A stretch of DNA of 64,000 nucleotides from Pseudomonas sp. SLFW (GTDB taxonomy: Bacteria; Pseudomonadota; Gammaproteobacteria; Pseudomonadales; Pseudomonadaceae): positions 1 to 64,000 of the forward strand of contig NZ_JAAAKW010000019.1 of assembly GCF_009905615.1 (NCBI RefSeq), read 5' to 3'. Below the pieces are notes generated by a model. The model was not told where the DNA came from. It saw only the letters and a program-made list of their open reading frames with translations, and searched no databases. The position numbers and the translations under genes are program-made. Within the stretch, counting starts at the first letter, position 1. The number at the start of each line of letters is the position of its first letter. Below are positions 44,601 to 53,397 of the stretch, one piece after another.

Positions 44601-45108
44601 TGCCCGCCGCTTCCTCGATGAAATTGCGCAGGTCCTCAGGCTTGGCTTCGATCAGCTTGGAGATCATGCCCTGCTCGATGATCGAGTAGCTGCGCGGCCC
44701 CAGGCCCGTGCCGAGGAAGATGTCGGTGATGTCGCGACGACGGCATTTGGTGCCGTTCAGGTAATAGGTGTTCTGGCTGTCGCGGGTGACCTTGCGGCGA
44801 ATGGAGATTTCCGCGTACGCCGCGTACTCGCCCACCAGGGTGCTGTCGGAGTTATCGAAGACCAGCTCGATGCTCGCCTGGCTCACCGGTTTGCGGCTGG
44901 TGGAGCCGTTGAAGATGACGTCGGTCATCGACTCGCCGCGCAGGTTCTTGGCCGAGCTTTCGCCCATGACCCAGCGCACCGCGTCGATGATGTTGGATTT
45001 GCCGCATCCATTGGGGCCGACCACGGCCGCCATGTTGCTGGGGAAGTTCACCGTCGTCGGGTCGACGAACGATTTGAACCCGGCCAGCCTGATGCATTTG
45101 AGGCGCAT
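41620..45108 (-). CDS. smc: Chromosome segregation protein SMC
   Basis: Smc (1162 residues) is the condensin ATPase. The N-terminal ATPase half has Walker A in GPNGCGKSNIIDAV, then about 340 residues of coiled coil, a central hinge (about 500-650), a second long coiled coil, and the C-terminal half with the ABC signature LLSGGEKALTALAL and Walker B in FCMLDEVDAPLDD. It starts only three bases after the gntR stop, so it is probably translated from a shared transcript. Confidence 0.97.
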   Translation of the reverse strand: MRLKCIRLAGFKSFVDPTTVNFPSNMAAVVGPNGCGKSNIIDAVRWVMGESSAKNLRGESMTDVIFNGSTSRKPVSQASIELVFDNSDSTLVGEYAAYAEISIRRKVTRDSQNTYYLNGTKCRRRDITDIFLGTGLGPRSYSIIEQGMISKLIEAKPEDLRNFIEEAAGISKYKERRRETENRIRRTHENLARLTDLRDELERQLERLHRQAQAAEKYQEYKAEERQLRAQLSALRWQALNEQVAQRESVIGSQEVGFEALVADQRSADAAIERLRDGHHDLSERFNLVQGRFYSVGGDIARNEQSIQHGQQRLRQLQDDLREAERARQETESHLGHDRTLLATLGEELEMLEPEQEMTLAAAEESAAALEEAEAAMHGWQEKWDAFNLSSAEPRRQAEVQQSRIQQLETSMERLAERQRRLGEERQLLAADPEDAAILDLSEDLAAREMASEELLVEEEQLIERLEHLRVELQRATQSQQQAQGELQRLNGRIASLEALQQAALDPGTGTAEWLRDHQLSERPRLAEGLRVDAGWELAVETVLGADLHAVLVDDFGGLDLAGFSQGDLRLVSPSKDITRIPGSLLDKVESRVDLTPWLGQVKPVETLDDALSMRGQLSAGQSLISRDGYWVGRDFLRVRRASEAESGVLARGQELQRLEAERDEREATLAALEDQLATQREQQRVQEDSREQLRRRLQDETRQQSELKAQLSAAKAKVEQLTLRRTRLDEELTELGEQRAIEQESLGESRLQLQDALDSMALDTEQRELLLAQRDSLRERLDRVRQEARQHKDHGNQLAVRLSSLRAQHDSTRQALERLEMQSERLTEKREQLNLGLEEGEAPLEELRLKLEELLEKRMVVDDEMRIAKNALEDADRELREAEKRRTQAEQQSQLLRGQLEQQRLEWQSLTVRRKTLQEQLHEDGYDLNGVLATLTPEANEKEAEEELERIAARIQRLGAINLAAIDEYQQQSERKRYLDAQDADLVEALDTLENVIRKIDKETRNRFKETFDQINSGIQALFPKVFGGGSAYLELTGEDLLDTGVTIMARPPGKKNSTIHLLSGGEKALTALALVFAIFKLNPAPFCMLDEVDAPLDDANVGRYARLVKEMSQTVQFIYITHNKIAMEMADQLMGVTMHEPGCSRLVAVDVEEAMALVDA

Positions 45109-45111
45109 GGA

Positions 45112-45771
45112 TTAGCTGGCCGCCAAGGCAGAAAGAATGGATTGGCAACTGCGCTCGGCGTAAGCAGTCAGCACCTCGCGGATGCGCGCCAGGTCCCGGG
45201 CAACCACGGCTTCGAGCAGCTGGCCGAAGAGCGTCAGGTATTCGCTCATCTCGGCCTGACGCTGATCCAGCGCCAGGTAATAGAAGCGGCTCATGGACGG
45301 CTGAAAGTTCTCGACGGTCTCTTGCAGGTAAGGGTTGTTGGCGAACGGGTACGCGGCGCGCATCACGTTGAAGCTGTCCTCGACGAAGTTCTTCACGTCG
45401 CCCCGCTCGCAGCTGGCGATCAGCCGTTGCTGGATTTGCAGGAAAGGCGCCAGATCGAGCTGTTCGGTCCAGCTTTTGGCCACCGCGAGGCCGAGCAAAA
45501 TGTACAGCTCGCTCATCAACGCGCAGAGGCTCTGGATGTTGTGCGCTGTGAGCACCGTCACTTGCGCACCCCGGCGCGGCAGGATGGCGATCAGGTGGCG
45601 GCGTTCGAGGATCAACAGTGCTTCGCGGACCGAACCGCGGCTGACGTTGAGGGCTTGCGTGACCTTCTGCTCTTGAATCCGCTCACCAGGCTTGAGCTCG
45701 CCACGAATGATCCGCTCGGCAAGGTGATGAGCGATCTGCTCAGCGAGGCTGTCCGGTGCCTTGAACGTCAT
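45112..45771 (-). CDS. GntR-family (FCD-type) regulator beside xdhA
   Basis: A 219-residue regulator with an N-terminal winged helix (ERIIRGELKPGERIQEQKVTQALNVSRGSVREAL) and a C-terminal FCD helical domain. The FCD metal-binding histidines expected in this group are not evident at the usual places (NVMRAAYPFANN and YLTLFGQLLEAV lack them), so ligand sensing may be metal-independent. It is divergent from xdhA and shares a control region with a CTGTACACAA site 22 bases from its start. Its stop lies three bases before smc. It is a candidate regulator of purine genes. Confidence 0.9.
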   Translation of the reverse strand: MTFKAPDSLAEQIAHHLAERIIRGELKPGERIQEQKVTQALNVSRGSVREALLILERRHLIAILPRRGAQVTVLTAHNIQSLCALMSELYILLGLAVAKSWTEQLDLAPFLQIQQRLIASCERGDVKNFVEDSFNVMRAAYPFANNPYLQETVENFQPSMSRFYYLALDQRQAEMSEYLTLFGQLLEAVVARDLARIREVLTAYAERSCQSILSALAAS

Positions 45772-45792
45772 TTCTTTCCTTTAAACCCATAG

Positions 45793-45802
45793 CTGTACAC
45801 AA
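45793..45802. promoter_or_regulatory. GntR-type operator candidate beside gntR
   Basis: CTGTACACAA, two differences from TTGTATACAA, lies 22 bases upstream of the gntR start, where it could mediate autoregulation. Confidence 0.45.
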
Positions 45803-46001
45803 GCGCGGAAGTGTATCGCACTGGATACCCGTGGCGCAGGGCCATGTCACGCAATGTGGCACGAAATAAGCAAAACTTTGAGCGTGTGCGCAGCGATTCA
45901 TTGCAACCTCAGGCTGCCGTTAATCGGCAAGTCCCGGCAAAACCCGATTTCTTGACTTAAAGGTCAGATTTTCATTGACCCCATAGTCAGAACTGATAGA
46001 T

Positions 46002-46020
46002 TCATCGACAGGTTCGATGA
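46002..46020. promoter_or_regulatory. Palindrome upstream of xdhA
   Basis: TCATCGA and TCGATGA form a seven-base inverted repeat with a five-base spacer. It ends 35 bases before the xdhA start and overlaps the likely promoter. It differs from TTGTAYACAA, so it may serve another regulator. Confidence 0.4.
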
Positions 46021-46054
46021 CCACTTCTATTAAAAGAAAAACGAGGCACAACCG

Positions 46055-47512
46055 GTGATCCAGTTTCTACTGAACCAGACGTTGAAAACCGAACATGCGT
46101 TGGACCCCAACATGACGGTGCTCAACTACCTGCGCGAGCATTTGCACAAGTCCGGCACCAAGGAAGGCTGCGCCAGCGGCGACTGTGGCGCCTGCACCGT
46201 GGTGGTGGGCGAATTGACCACTCATGACGATGGCCAGGAGCACCTGAGCTATCGCAGCCTGAATTCCTGCCTGACCTTCGTGGCGTCGCTGCACGGCAAA
46301 CAGCTGATCAGCGTCGAAGACCTCAAACACCAGGGCGAGCTGCACAACGTGCAAAAGGCCATGGTCGAATGCCACGGCTCGCAATGCGGGTTCTGCACGC
46401 CGGGCTTCGTGATGTCGCTGTTCGCCTTGCAGAAAAACAGCACCACTGCGGACACTGCTCAGGCCCACGAAGCCCTCGCCGGCAACCTCTGCCGCTGCAC
46501 CGGTTACCGCCCGATTCTCGCCGCCGCCGAACAGGCCTGCGGCCAACAACGCCAACCCGATCAGTTCGATGCCTTGAAGGCGCAGACCATCGCGCGCCTG
46601 AAAGCTATCAAGCCTGCGGAAACCGCCGAGCTGAACAGTGGCGACAAACGCTGCCTCGTCCCGCTGACCGTGGCCGACCTGGCCGATCTCTACGATTCTT
46701 ATCCCCAGGCGCGCCTGCTGGCGGGGGGCACCGATCTGGCACTGGAAGTGACCCAGTTCCATCGCGCCCTGCCGGTGATGATTTACGTCGGCAACGTCGC
46801 GGACATGAAGAAGATCGAGCACTTCGACGACCGCCTCGAAATCGGCGCTGCCACGGCGCTGACCGACTGCTACGAAGCGTTGAGCAGCGAATACCCGGAC
46901 TTCGGCGAATTGCTGCACCGTTTTGCGTCGTTGCAGATCCGCAATCAGGGCACGCTGGGCGGCAACATCGGCAACGCCTCGCCCATCGGCGACTCGCCTC
47001 CCCTGCTGATTGCGCTGGGCGCCAGCATCATCCTGCGCAAAGGCGAGAAGACGCGCACGCTGGCGCTGGAGGATTACTTCATCGATTACCGCGTCACCGC
47101 ACGTCAGGAAAGCGAGTTCATCGAGAAGATCGTCGTGCCCAAGGCCAACGCCAAACAGGCGTTCCGGGCCTACAAGGTTTCGAAACGTCTGGACGACGAC
47201 ATTTCGGCGGTCTGCGCGGCGTTCCGTGTGCAGGTGGAAAACGGCGCCATCGTCGATGCCCGTGCGGCGTTTGGCGGCATGGCGGCGATCCCGAAACGTG
47301 CTGCGAACTGTGAAAAGGCCTTGATCGGCCAGCCGTGGACATCGGCCACAGTCGAGCGCGCCTGCGCCGCACTGGCGCAGGATTTCACCCCGCTGTCGGA
47401 CTTCCGCGCCACCAAGGAATACCGCCTGCTGAGCGCGCAGAACCTGCTGCGCAAATACTTCATCGAGCTGCAAACGCCACACATCGAGACACGGGTGACC
47501 GCTTATGTCTAA
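46055..47512 (+). CDS. xdhA: Xanthine dehydrogenase small subunit (FeS/FAD)
   Basis: XdhA (485 residues) carries two [2Fe-2S] clusters and FAD. With XdhB it oxidises hypoxanthine and xanthine to urate in the cytosol. The ferredoxin-like N-terminus has GCASGDCGACTVV and NSCLTF; the second cluster has CGFCTPGF and CRCTGYRPI. The FAD domain (about 190-370) has LLAGGTDLALE and LGGNIGNASPIGD. It overlaps xdhB by eight bases. The start follows directly the GGTG of the upstream region; the family N-terminus MIQFLLN fits. Confidence 0.97.
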   Translation: MIQFLLNQTLKTEHALDPNMTVLNYLREHLHKSGTKEGCASGDCGACTVVVGELTTHDDGQEHLSYRSLNSCLTFVASLHGKQLISVEDLKHQGELHNVQKAMVECHGSQCGFCTPGFVMSLFALQKNSTTADTAQAHEALAGNLCRCTGYRPILAAAEQACGQQRQPDQFDALKAQTIARLKAIKPAETAELNSGDKRCLVPLTVADLADLYDSYPQARLLAGGTDLALEVTQFHRALPVMIYVGNVADMKKIEHFDDRLEIGAATALTDCYEALSSEYPDFGELLHRFASLQIRNQGTLGGNIGNASPIGDSPPLLIALGASIILRKGEKTRTLALEDYFIDYRVTARQESEFIEKIVVPKANAKQAFRAYKVSKRLDDDISAVCAAFRVQVENGAIVDARAAFGGMAAIPKRAANCEKALIGQPWTSATVERACAALAQDFTPLSDFRATKEYRLLSAQNLLRKYFIELQTPHIETRVTAYV

Positions 47513-49913
47513 TCACGCCCCGCAGAAAACTCAGGAAGAACTGGTCGCACTGTTTCAGCAGGACCTCACCTCGGGCGTCGGCCGCAGCGTCAAGCACGAC
47601 AGCGCCGATAAACACGTCTCAGGCGAAGCGATCTACATCGATGACCGGCTCGAATTCCCCAATCAGCTGCACGTGTACGCGCGGATGTCGGACCGCGCCC
47701 ACGCGCGCATCGTCAGCGTCGATGTGTCGCCGTGCTACGACTTCGAAGGGGTGCGCATCGCCATCACTCACGAAGACATTCCCGGCCTGAAAGACATCGG
47801 CCCGTTGCTGCCGGGCGATCCGCTGCTGGCCATCGACAAGGTCGAGTTCGTCGGCCAGCCGGTGATTGCCGTTGCTGCGCGCGATCTGGAAACCGCGCGC
47901 AAGGCGGCGATGGCAGCGATCATCGAATACGAAGACCTGGAGCCGGTGCTCGACGTGGTCGAGGCCTACCGCAAAAAGCATTTTGTCCTCGACAGCCACA
48001 CCCACAAGCGCGGCGACTCGGTCGCGGCGCTGGATACGGCCCCGAACCGCATTCAGGGCACGCTGCACATTGGCGGGCAGGAACACTTTTATCTGGAGAC
48101 GCAAATCTCCTCGGTGATGCCCACTGAAGACGGCGGGATGATCGTTTACTGCTCTACGCAAAACCCCACCGAAGTTCAGAAGCTGGTCGCCGAAGTGCTC
48201 GACGTGTCGATGAACAAGGTGGTGGTCGACATGCGCCGCATGGGTGGCGGATTCGGTGGCAAGGAAACGCAAGCCGCCAGCCCTGCGTGCCTGTGCGCGG
48301 TGATCGCACGCCTGACCGGTCAGCCGACCAAGATGCGCCTGCCGCGCATGGAAGACATGATCATGACCGGCAAGCGTCACCCCTTCTACGTCGAGTACGA
48401 CGTGGGCTTCGACAACGACGGGCGCCTGCACGGCATTCAGCTGGAACTGGCCGGGAACTGCGGCTGTTCGCCGGACTTATCGGCCTCTATCGTCGACCGC
48501 GCGATGTTCCACTCGGACAACTCGTATTACCTCGGCGACGCCACCATCAACGGTCATCGCTGCAAGACCAACACCGCGTCGAACACCGCCTATCGCGGCT
48601 TTGGCGGCCCGCAAGGCATGGTCGCCATCGAGGAAGTGATGGACGCCATTGCCCGCCATTTGGGCAAGGACCCGCTGGCGGTGCGCAAGGCCAACTACTA
48701 CGGCAAGACCGAGCGCAACGTCACCCACTACTACCAGGAAGTCGAGCACAACATGCTCGAAGAGATGACCGCCGAACTGGAGGAAAGCAGCCAGTACGCC
48801 GAGCGTCGAAAAGCGATCACGGCTTACAACGCCCACAGCCCGATTCTGAAGAAAGGCTTGGCGTTGACCCCGGTTAAATTCGGCATTTCCTTCACGGCCA
48901 GCTTTCTCAATCAGGCCGGTGCGCTGATCCACATTTATACCGACGGCAGCATCCACCTGAACCACGGCGGCACCGAGATGGGCCAGGGCTTGAACACCAA
49001 GGTTGCGCAGGTGGTGGCCGAGGTGTTTCAGGTGGACATCAGCCGCGTGCAGATCACCGCGACCAACACCGACAAAGTGCCGAACACCTCGCCAACGGCA
49101 GCGTCCAGCGGCGCGGACTTGAACGGCAAGGCGGCGCAGAACGCAGCGGAAACCATCAAGCAACGGCTGATCGAATTCGCTGCGAAGCATTACAAGTGCG
49201 AAGCCACGCAGGTCGAATTCCGCAACGGCCACGTGCGCGTCGGCGAGCAGGTGATCAGCTTCGACACCCTGGCCCAGCAGGCGTGGATGGGTCAGGTGTC
49301 GCTGTCGAGCACCGGCTATTACAAGACGCCGAAGATTTACTACGACCGCAGTCAGGCGCGGGGTCGGCCGTTCTATTACTTCGCGTTTGGCGCGGCGTGC
49401 ACCGAAGTGGTCGTCGACACCTTGACCGGTGAATACAAGATGCTGCGCACCGACATCCTCCACGACGTCGGCGCCTCGCTGAACCCGGCCATCGACATCG
49501 GCCAGGTCGAGGGCGGCTACATTCAGGGCATGGGCTGGCTGACCACCGAAGAACTGGTGTGGAACGCAAAGGGCAAGCTGATGACCAACGGCCCGGCCGG
49601 TTACAAGATCCCGGCGGTGGCGGACATGCCCGCCGACTTGCGGGTCAAGCTGGTGGAAAACCGCAAGAACCCCGAAGACACGGTGTTCCATTCCAAGGCC
49701 GTGGGTGAGCCGCCGTTCATGTTGGGGATTGCGGCGTGGTGTGCGATCAAGGACGCCGTGGCGAGTCTCGGCGATTACAGACATCAGCCGAAGATCGACG
49801 CGCCTGCCACGCCGGAGCGGGTGCTGTGGGGGTGTGAGCAGATGCGCCAGTTGAAGGTGGCCAGTTCCGAGGCAGTCGGTGTGGCCCATGAGCTGACGGT
49901 TTCACCGGTTTAG
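47505..49913 (+). CDS. xdhB: Xanthine dehydrogenase molybdopterin-binding subunit
   Basis: XdhB (802 residues) binds the molybdenum cofactor and substrate. Typical segments are MGGGFGGKETQAA, AYRGFGGPQGM, the GTEMGQGLNTK region and the C-terminal AVGEPPFMLGIAAW, which holds the catalytic glutamate. The protein is full length and intact. A REP pair lies between it and xdhC. Confidence 0.97.
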   Translation: MSNHAPQKTQEELVALFQQDLTSGVGRSVKHDSADKHVSGEAIYIDDRLEFPNQLHVYARMSDRAHARIVSVDVSPCYDFEGVRIAITHEDIPGLKDIGPLLPGDPLLAIDKVEFVGQPVIAVAARDLETARKAAMAAIIEYEDLEPVLDVVEAYRKKHFVLDSHTHKRGDSVAALDTAPNRIQGTLHIGGQEHFYLETQISSVMPTEDGGMIVYCSTQNPTEVQKLVAEVLDVSMNKVVVDMRRMGGGFGGKETQAASPACLCAVIARLTGQPTKMRLPRMEDMIMTGKRHPFYVEYDVGFDNDGRLHGIQLELAGNCGCSPDLSASIVDRAMFHSDNSYYLGDATINGHRCKTNTASNTAYRGFGGPQGMVAIEEVMDAIARHLGKDPLAVRKANYYGKTERNVTHYYQEVEHNMLEEMTAELEESSQYAERRKAITAYNAHSPILKKGLALTPVKFGISFTASFLNQAGALIHIYTDGSIHLNHGGTEMGQGLNTKVAQVVAEVFQVDISRVQITATNTDKVPNTSPTAASSGADLNGKAAQNAAETIKQRLIEFAAKHYKCEATQVEFRNGHVRVGEQVISFDTLAQQAWMGQVSLSSTGYYKTPKIYYDRSQARGRPFYYFAFGAACTEVVVDTLTGEYKMLRTDILHDVGASLNPAIDIGQVEGGYIQGMGWLTTEELVWNAKGKLMTNGPAGYKIPAVADMPADLRVKLVENRKNPEDTVFHSKAVGEPPFMLGIAAWCAIKDAVASLGDYRHQPKIDAPATPERVLWGCEQMRQLKVASSEAVGVAHELTVSPV

Positions 49914-49931
49914 CGGCGTCTGGATGGACCT

Positions 49932-49997
49932 CATCGCGAGCAAGCTCACTCCTACAGGCAGTGCGCAATCCCTGTAGGAGTGAGCTTGCTCGCGATG
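49932..49997. repeat. REP pair, family A (copy 3)
   Basis: Arms 49932-49958 and 49971-49997 carry GAGTGAGCTTGCTCGCGA in opposite orientations with only 12 bases between. It sits inside the xdh operon between xdhB and xdhC and may lower expression of xdhC relative to xdhAB. Confidence 0.9.
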
Positions 49998-50053
49998 ACG
50001 CCGGTACAGCCAAACAAGATTTTTGATCTGCCACAGGCGATCAGGAGAAACAC

Positions 50054-50905
50054 ATGAACAACTGGATCAGCGCCCTCGCCGAGTTGCAAACCCAGGGTGA
50101 AGCCTGCGTGCTGGTGACGATCATCGAGGAGCGTGGCTCGACGCCGCGCAACGCGGGGTCGAAGATGGTGGTCAGCGCCGAGCGGATCTACGACACCATT
50201 GGCGGCGGCCATCTGGAATACAAGGCCATGGAAATCGCCCGCGAGATGCTCGCAAGCGGCAGCCAGCAAACCCGCCTCGAACGCTTCAGCCTCGGCGCGA
50301 GCCTGGGGCAGTGCTGCGGCGGCGTGAACGTGCTGCTGTTCGAACCCATGGGCCAGTCGCAGGCGCAGATTGCCGTGTTTGGTGCTGGCCACGTCGGCCG
50401 TGCGTTGGTCCCGCTGTTGGCCAGCCTCCCCTGCCGCGTGCGCTGGATCGATTCGCGGGAAGCGGAATTCCCGACGCACCTGCCTGAAGGCGTGAGCAAG
50501 ATCGTCAACGAAGAAGTGGTCGATGAAGTGGATCACCTGCCCGCTGGCAGTTACTGCATTGTCATGACCCATAATCACCAGCTCGATCTGGAACTGACCG
50601 CCGCCATCCTCAAGCGCGGCGACTTCACCTGGTTCGGGCTGATCGGCTCGAAGACCAAACGCGCCAAGTTCGAACACCGCCTGCGCGATCGCGGTTTCGA
50701 CCCGGCACTGGTGCAACGCATGCGCTGCCCGATGGGGCTGTCCGAAGTGAAGGGTAAGTTGCCGATGGAGATTGCCGTGTCGGTCGCCGCCGAGGTGATC
50801 GCCACGTACAACCTGCATTTCGGCACTGAGAGCGGCGAGCATGGCTCAACCTCCGAACCCATCGCCAAGCTGATGCCGGTCTCCCGCCGTGCCCAAGCTC
50901 AATGA
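50054..50905 (+). CDS. xdhC: Xanthine dehydrogenase accessory protein XdhC
   Basis: XdhC (283 residues) binds and sulfurates the molybdenum cofactor and inserts it into XdhB. It has the N-terminal ACVLVTIIEERGSTPRNAGSKM segment, LGQCCGGVNVLLFEP with the conserved cysteines, and a Rossmann motif FGAGHVGRALVPLL. The ribosome site is CAGGAGAA. guaD follows 25 bases after the stop. Confidence 0.96.
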   Translation: MNNWISALAELQTQGEACVLVTIIEERGSTPRNAGSKMVVSAERIYDTIGGGHLEYKAMEIAREMLASGSQQTRLERFSLGASLGQCCGGVNVLLFEPMGQSQAQIAVFGAGHVGRALVPLLASLPCRVRWIDSREAEFPTHLPEGVSKIVNEEVVDEVDHLPAGSYCIVMTHNHQLDLELTAAILKRGDFTWFGLIGSKTKRAKFEHRLRDRGFDPALVQRMRCPMGLSEVKGKLPMEIAVSVAAEVIATYNLHFGTESGEHGSTSEPIAKLMPVSRRAQAQ

Positions 50906-50930
50906 ATTTTTAGAAGAACGAATCGTAAAC

Positions 50931-52235
50931 ATGACTATTGAAAAGAAAGCCTACCGCGCCGCCATCGTCCACAGCATCGCCGACCCTGCCGAGGTGGTGG
51001 CCGAAGCGTCCTACGAGTATTTCGAAGACGGCCTGATGGTGGTGGAGAACGGCAAGATTTCCGCCGTCGGCCATGCCCGGGATTTGCTGGGCAGCCTTGG
51101 CAGCGACGTCGACGTGGTGACCTACACCGACGCGCTGATCACCGCCGGTTTCATCGACACTCACATCCATTTGCCGCAGACCGGCATGGTCGGTTCCTAC
51201 GGCGAGCAGTTGCTGGACTGGCTCAACACCTACGTATTCCCTGTCGAGCGTCAGTTCTCAGATCCTGCACACGCCGCTGAAGTGTCCGACATCTTCATTC
51301 AGGAGCTGCTGCGCAACGGCACCACGACGGCGCTGGTGTTCGGCAGCCGTCACAAGGAGTCGGTGGAGGCGTTCTTCACCGCCGCCGAAAAGCTCAACCT
51401 GCGGATGATCGCGGGCAAGGTGATGATGGACCGCAATGCCCCGGATTATCTGGTGGACACCGCCGAATCCAGCTACGTCGACAGCAAGGCGCTGATTGAG
51501 CGCTGGCATGGCAAGGGCCGTCTGCATTACGCGGTCACGCCCCGCTTCGCACCGACCAGCACGCCCGAGCAGCTTGCCCTCGCCGGCCAGTTGTTGACCG
51601 AATACCCCGACCTCTATATGCAGACCCACATCAGCGAAAACCTCAAGGAAGTCGAGTGGGTCAAGGCGCTGTTCCCGGAGCGCAAGAATTACCTGGACGT
51701 GTACGACCACTTCAAGCTGCTGGGTGAGCGCTCGGTGTTTGCCCACGGGGTGCATCTGTGCGACGAGGAATGTCAGCGTCTGTCGGAGACCGGGTCAGCC
51801 ATCGCCTTCTGCCCGACGTCCAACTTCTTCCTCGGCAGTGGGCTGTTTAACCTGCCGATGGCGGAGAAGCACAAGGTCAATGTGGGACTGGGAACGGACG
51901 TGGGCGGCGGCACCAGCTTCTCGCTGCTGCAAACCCTGAACGAGGCGTACAAGGTCATGCAGTTGCAAGGCGCCAAGCTGAGCCCGTTCAAATCGCTGTA
52001 CCTCGCGACCTTGGGGGGTGCGCGGGCGCTGCGTCTGGAAGACAAGATCGGCAACCTGCACGCCGGGACTGAGGCGGACTTCGTGGTGCTGGACTTCAAC
52101 GCCACCCCACTGCTGTCCTACCGCATGAAACAGGCGAAGAGCATCGAAGAACAGCTGTTCGTGTTGATGACCCTGGGGGATGACCGGACGGTGAGCGAGA
52201 CGTATTCGGCGGGAGTGTTGGTGCATAAGCGCTGA
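50931..52235 (+). CDS. guaD: Guanine deaminase
   Basis: GuaD (434 residues) hydrolyses guanine to xanthine and ammonia, feeding XdhAB. It is an amidohydrolase: the zinc-binding HIH in FIDTHIHLPQTGM, the histidines of MQTHISEN and FAHGVHL, and the aspartate of LGTDVGGGTSFS. The start at the ATG giving MTIEKKAYRAAIV is supported by family alignment and by AGAAGAACG upstream; an in-frame upstream extension overlaps xdhC. Confidence 0.96.
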   Translation: MTIEKKAYRAAIVHSIADPAEVVAEASYEYFEDGLMVVENGKISAVGHARDLLGSLGSDVDVVTYTDALITAGFIDTHIHLPQTGMVGSYGEQLLDWLNTYVFPVERQFSDPAHAAEVSDIFIQELLRNGTTTALVFGSRHKESVEAFFTAAEKLNLRMIAGKVMMDRNAPDYLVDTAESSYVDSKALIERWHGKGRLHYAVTPRFAPTSTPEQLALAGQLLTEYPDLYMQTHISENLKEVEWVKALFPERKNYLDVYDHFKLLGERSVFAHGVHLCDEECQRLSETGSAIAFCPTSNFFLGSGLFNLPMAEKHKVNVGLGTDVGGGTSFSLLQTLNEAYKVMQLQGAKLSPFKSLYLATLGGARALRLEDKIGNLHAGTEADFVVLDFNATPLLSYRMKQAKSIEEQLFVLMTLGDDRTVSETYSAGVLVHKR

Positions 52236-52270
52236 GGTCAGCACCCAATTTTGAAATTGGACAAGATCCC

Positions 52271-52365
52271 CTGTGGGAGCGAATTCATTCGCGATGCGGC
52301 GGCCGTACACCCAACAGAGATGCATCGCCCAAGACGCCGATTCGCGAATGAATTCGCTCCCACAG
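52271..52365. repeat. REP pair, family B (copy 4)
   Basis: Arms 52271-52295 and 52341-52365 contain GGAGCGAATTCATTCGCG and its complement around a 45-base spacer. It lies between the convergent guaD and gntR genes, the usual location for these elements. Confidence 0.88.
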
Positions 52366-52425
52366 ATTAAATCTGCGTCCGCCGCAAATCCGCTTGGCTA
52401 AAAAACGTGCGGCGGGTTTGCGCAA

Positions 52426-53190
52426 TCAAACCGCCGTGCTGCGCCCCGGCTTTTTCTTCGGCAGCATCAGGTGCGAGAACACCGCGTGCAGGTCGTCGGA
52501 GGCGCTTTCTTCGTCGAGGTTGAGCTTGCTGTCGATGTGGTCCATGTGGTGCATCATCAGGCTCACCGCCAGCGTCGCGTCGCGGGCTTCGATGGCGTCG
52601 ATCAACTGGGTGTGCTCATCGTAGGAACAGTGCGAGCGGTTGCCGCTTTCGTACTGGGCGATGATCAGCGAGGTCTGCGACACCAGGCTGCGCTGGAAGC
52701 TGATCAGCGGCGCGTTCTTCGCCGCTTCGGCCAATTTCAAGTGGAACTCGCCCGACAGGCGAATCCCCGCTCCACGATCCCCTCTGGAAAAACTGTCGCG
52801 CTCGTCGCTGACCATCTTGCGCAGTTCATTCAACTGCTCCGGCGTCGCGTGTTCGACCGCCAATTCAGTGATCGCCTTCTCGACCATGCGCCGGGCGAAG
52901 AACACTTGCCGCGCTTCGTCCACGCTCGGGCTGGCAACCACCGCGCCGCGATTCGGGCGCAACAACACCACGCCTTCGTGAGCGAGACGCGACAAAGCGC
53001 GACGAATGATGGTGCGGCTGACCCCGAAAATCTCACCCAAGGCCTCTTCGGAAAGCTTGGTGCCGGGCGCCAGCCGTTGTTCGAGGATGGCCTCGAAAAT
53101 GTGCGCGTAGACGATGTCGTCCTGGGTGCCGCTACGGCCCGCCTTGGCGGTGCGCGGCTGTTTCTTGAGGGGTTGCAACTGATCGTTCAT
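52426..53190 (-). CDS. GntR-family (FCD-type) regulator of purine genes
   Basis: A 254-residue regulator. The winged helix (ILEQRLAPGTKLSEEALGEIFGVSRTIIRRALSRL) is followed by an FCD domain that keeps histidines in GEFHLKLAEA, YDEHTQLIDA and MMHHMDHID, so a metal-assisted ligand pocket is likely. It is divergent from the purine permease and shares a 343-base control region with two TTGTAYACAA-type palindromes. The start ATG giving MNDQLQPLKKQ is preferred to the open frame reaching 53253. It probably represses purine uptake and breakdown genes. Confidence 0.92.
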   Translation of the reverse strand: MNDQLQPLKKQPRTAKAGRSGTQDDIVYAHIFEAILEQRLAPGTKLSEEALGEIFGVSRTIIRRALSRLAHEGVVLLRPNRGAVVASPSVDEARQVFFARRMVEKAITELAVEHATPEQLNELRKMVSDERDSFSRGDRGAGIRLSGEFHLKLAEAAKNAPLISFQRSLVSQTSLIIAQYESGNRSHCSYDEHTQLIDAIEARDATLAVSLMMHHMDHIDSKLNLDEESASDDLHAVFSHLMLPKKKPGRSTAV

Positions 53191-53295
53191 GGGCACTCGT
53201 GAGAACTGAATCCGGCATGTAAGCCGTGACCGTGACGGCGATGACAAAAGCAATAGCAGATATCAGGGCAAAGTCACAGTAAAAGTAATGGCGCA

Positions 53296-53305
53296 TTGTA
53301 CACAG
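53296..53305. promoter_or_regulatory. GntR-type operator candidate upstream of gntR
   Basis: TTGTACACAG forms the core of a 20-base imperfect palindrome, GCGCATTGTACACAGTGCGC (53291-53310), about 105 bases upstream of gntR. Confidence 0.55.
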
Positions 53306-53397
53306 TGCGCAGCGGCTGAACAGATTTCTGCCGTTCGCTTCGTTATGCACACAATCCCGAAAATCCCCACAACAAAAACGAAAACATTATTTGCATT

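Larger units (their letters stand above)
45772..46054. other. Divergent gntR / xdhA control region
   Basis: A 283-base region without genes. It contains CTGTACACAA at 45793-45802 beside gntR and a 19-base palindrome near xdhA (46002-46020). The rest is AT-rich, as expected for two promoters. Confidence 0.65.
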
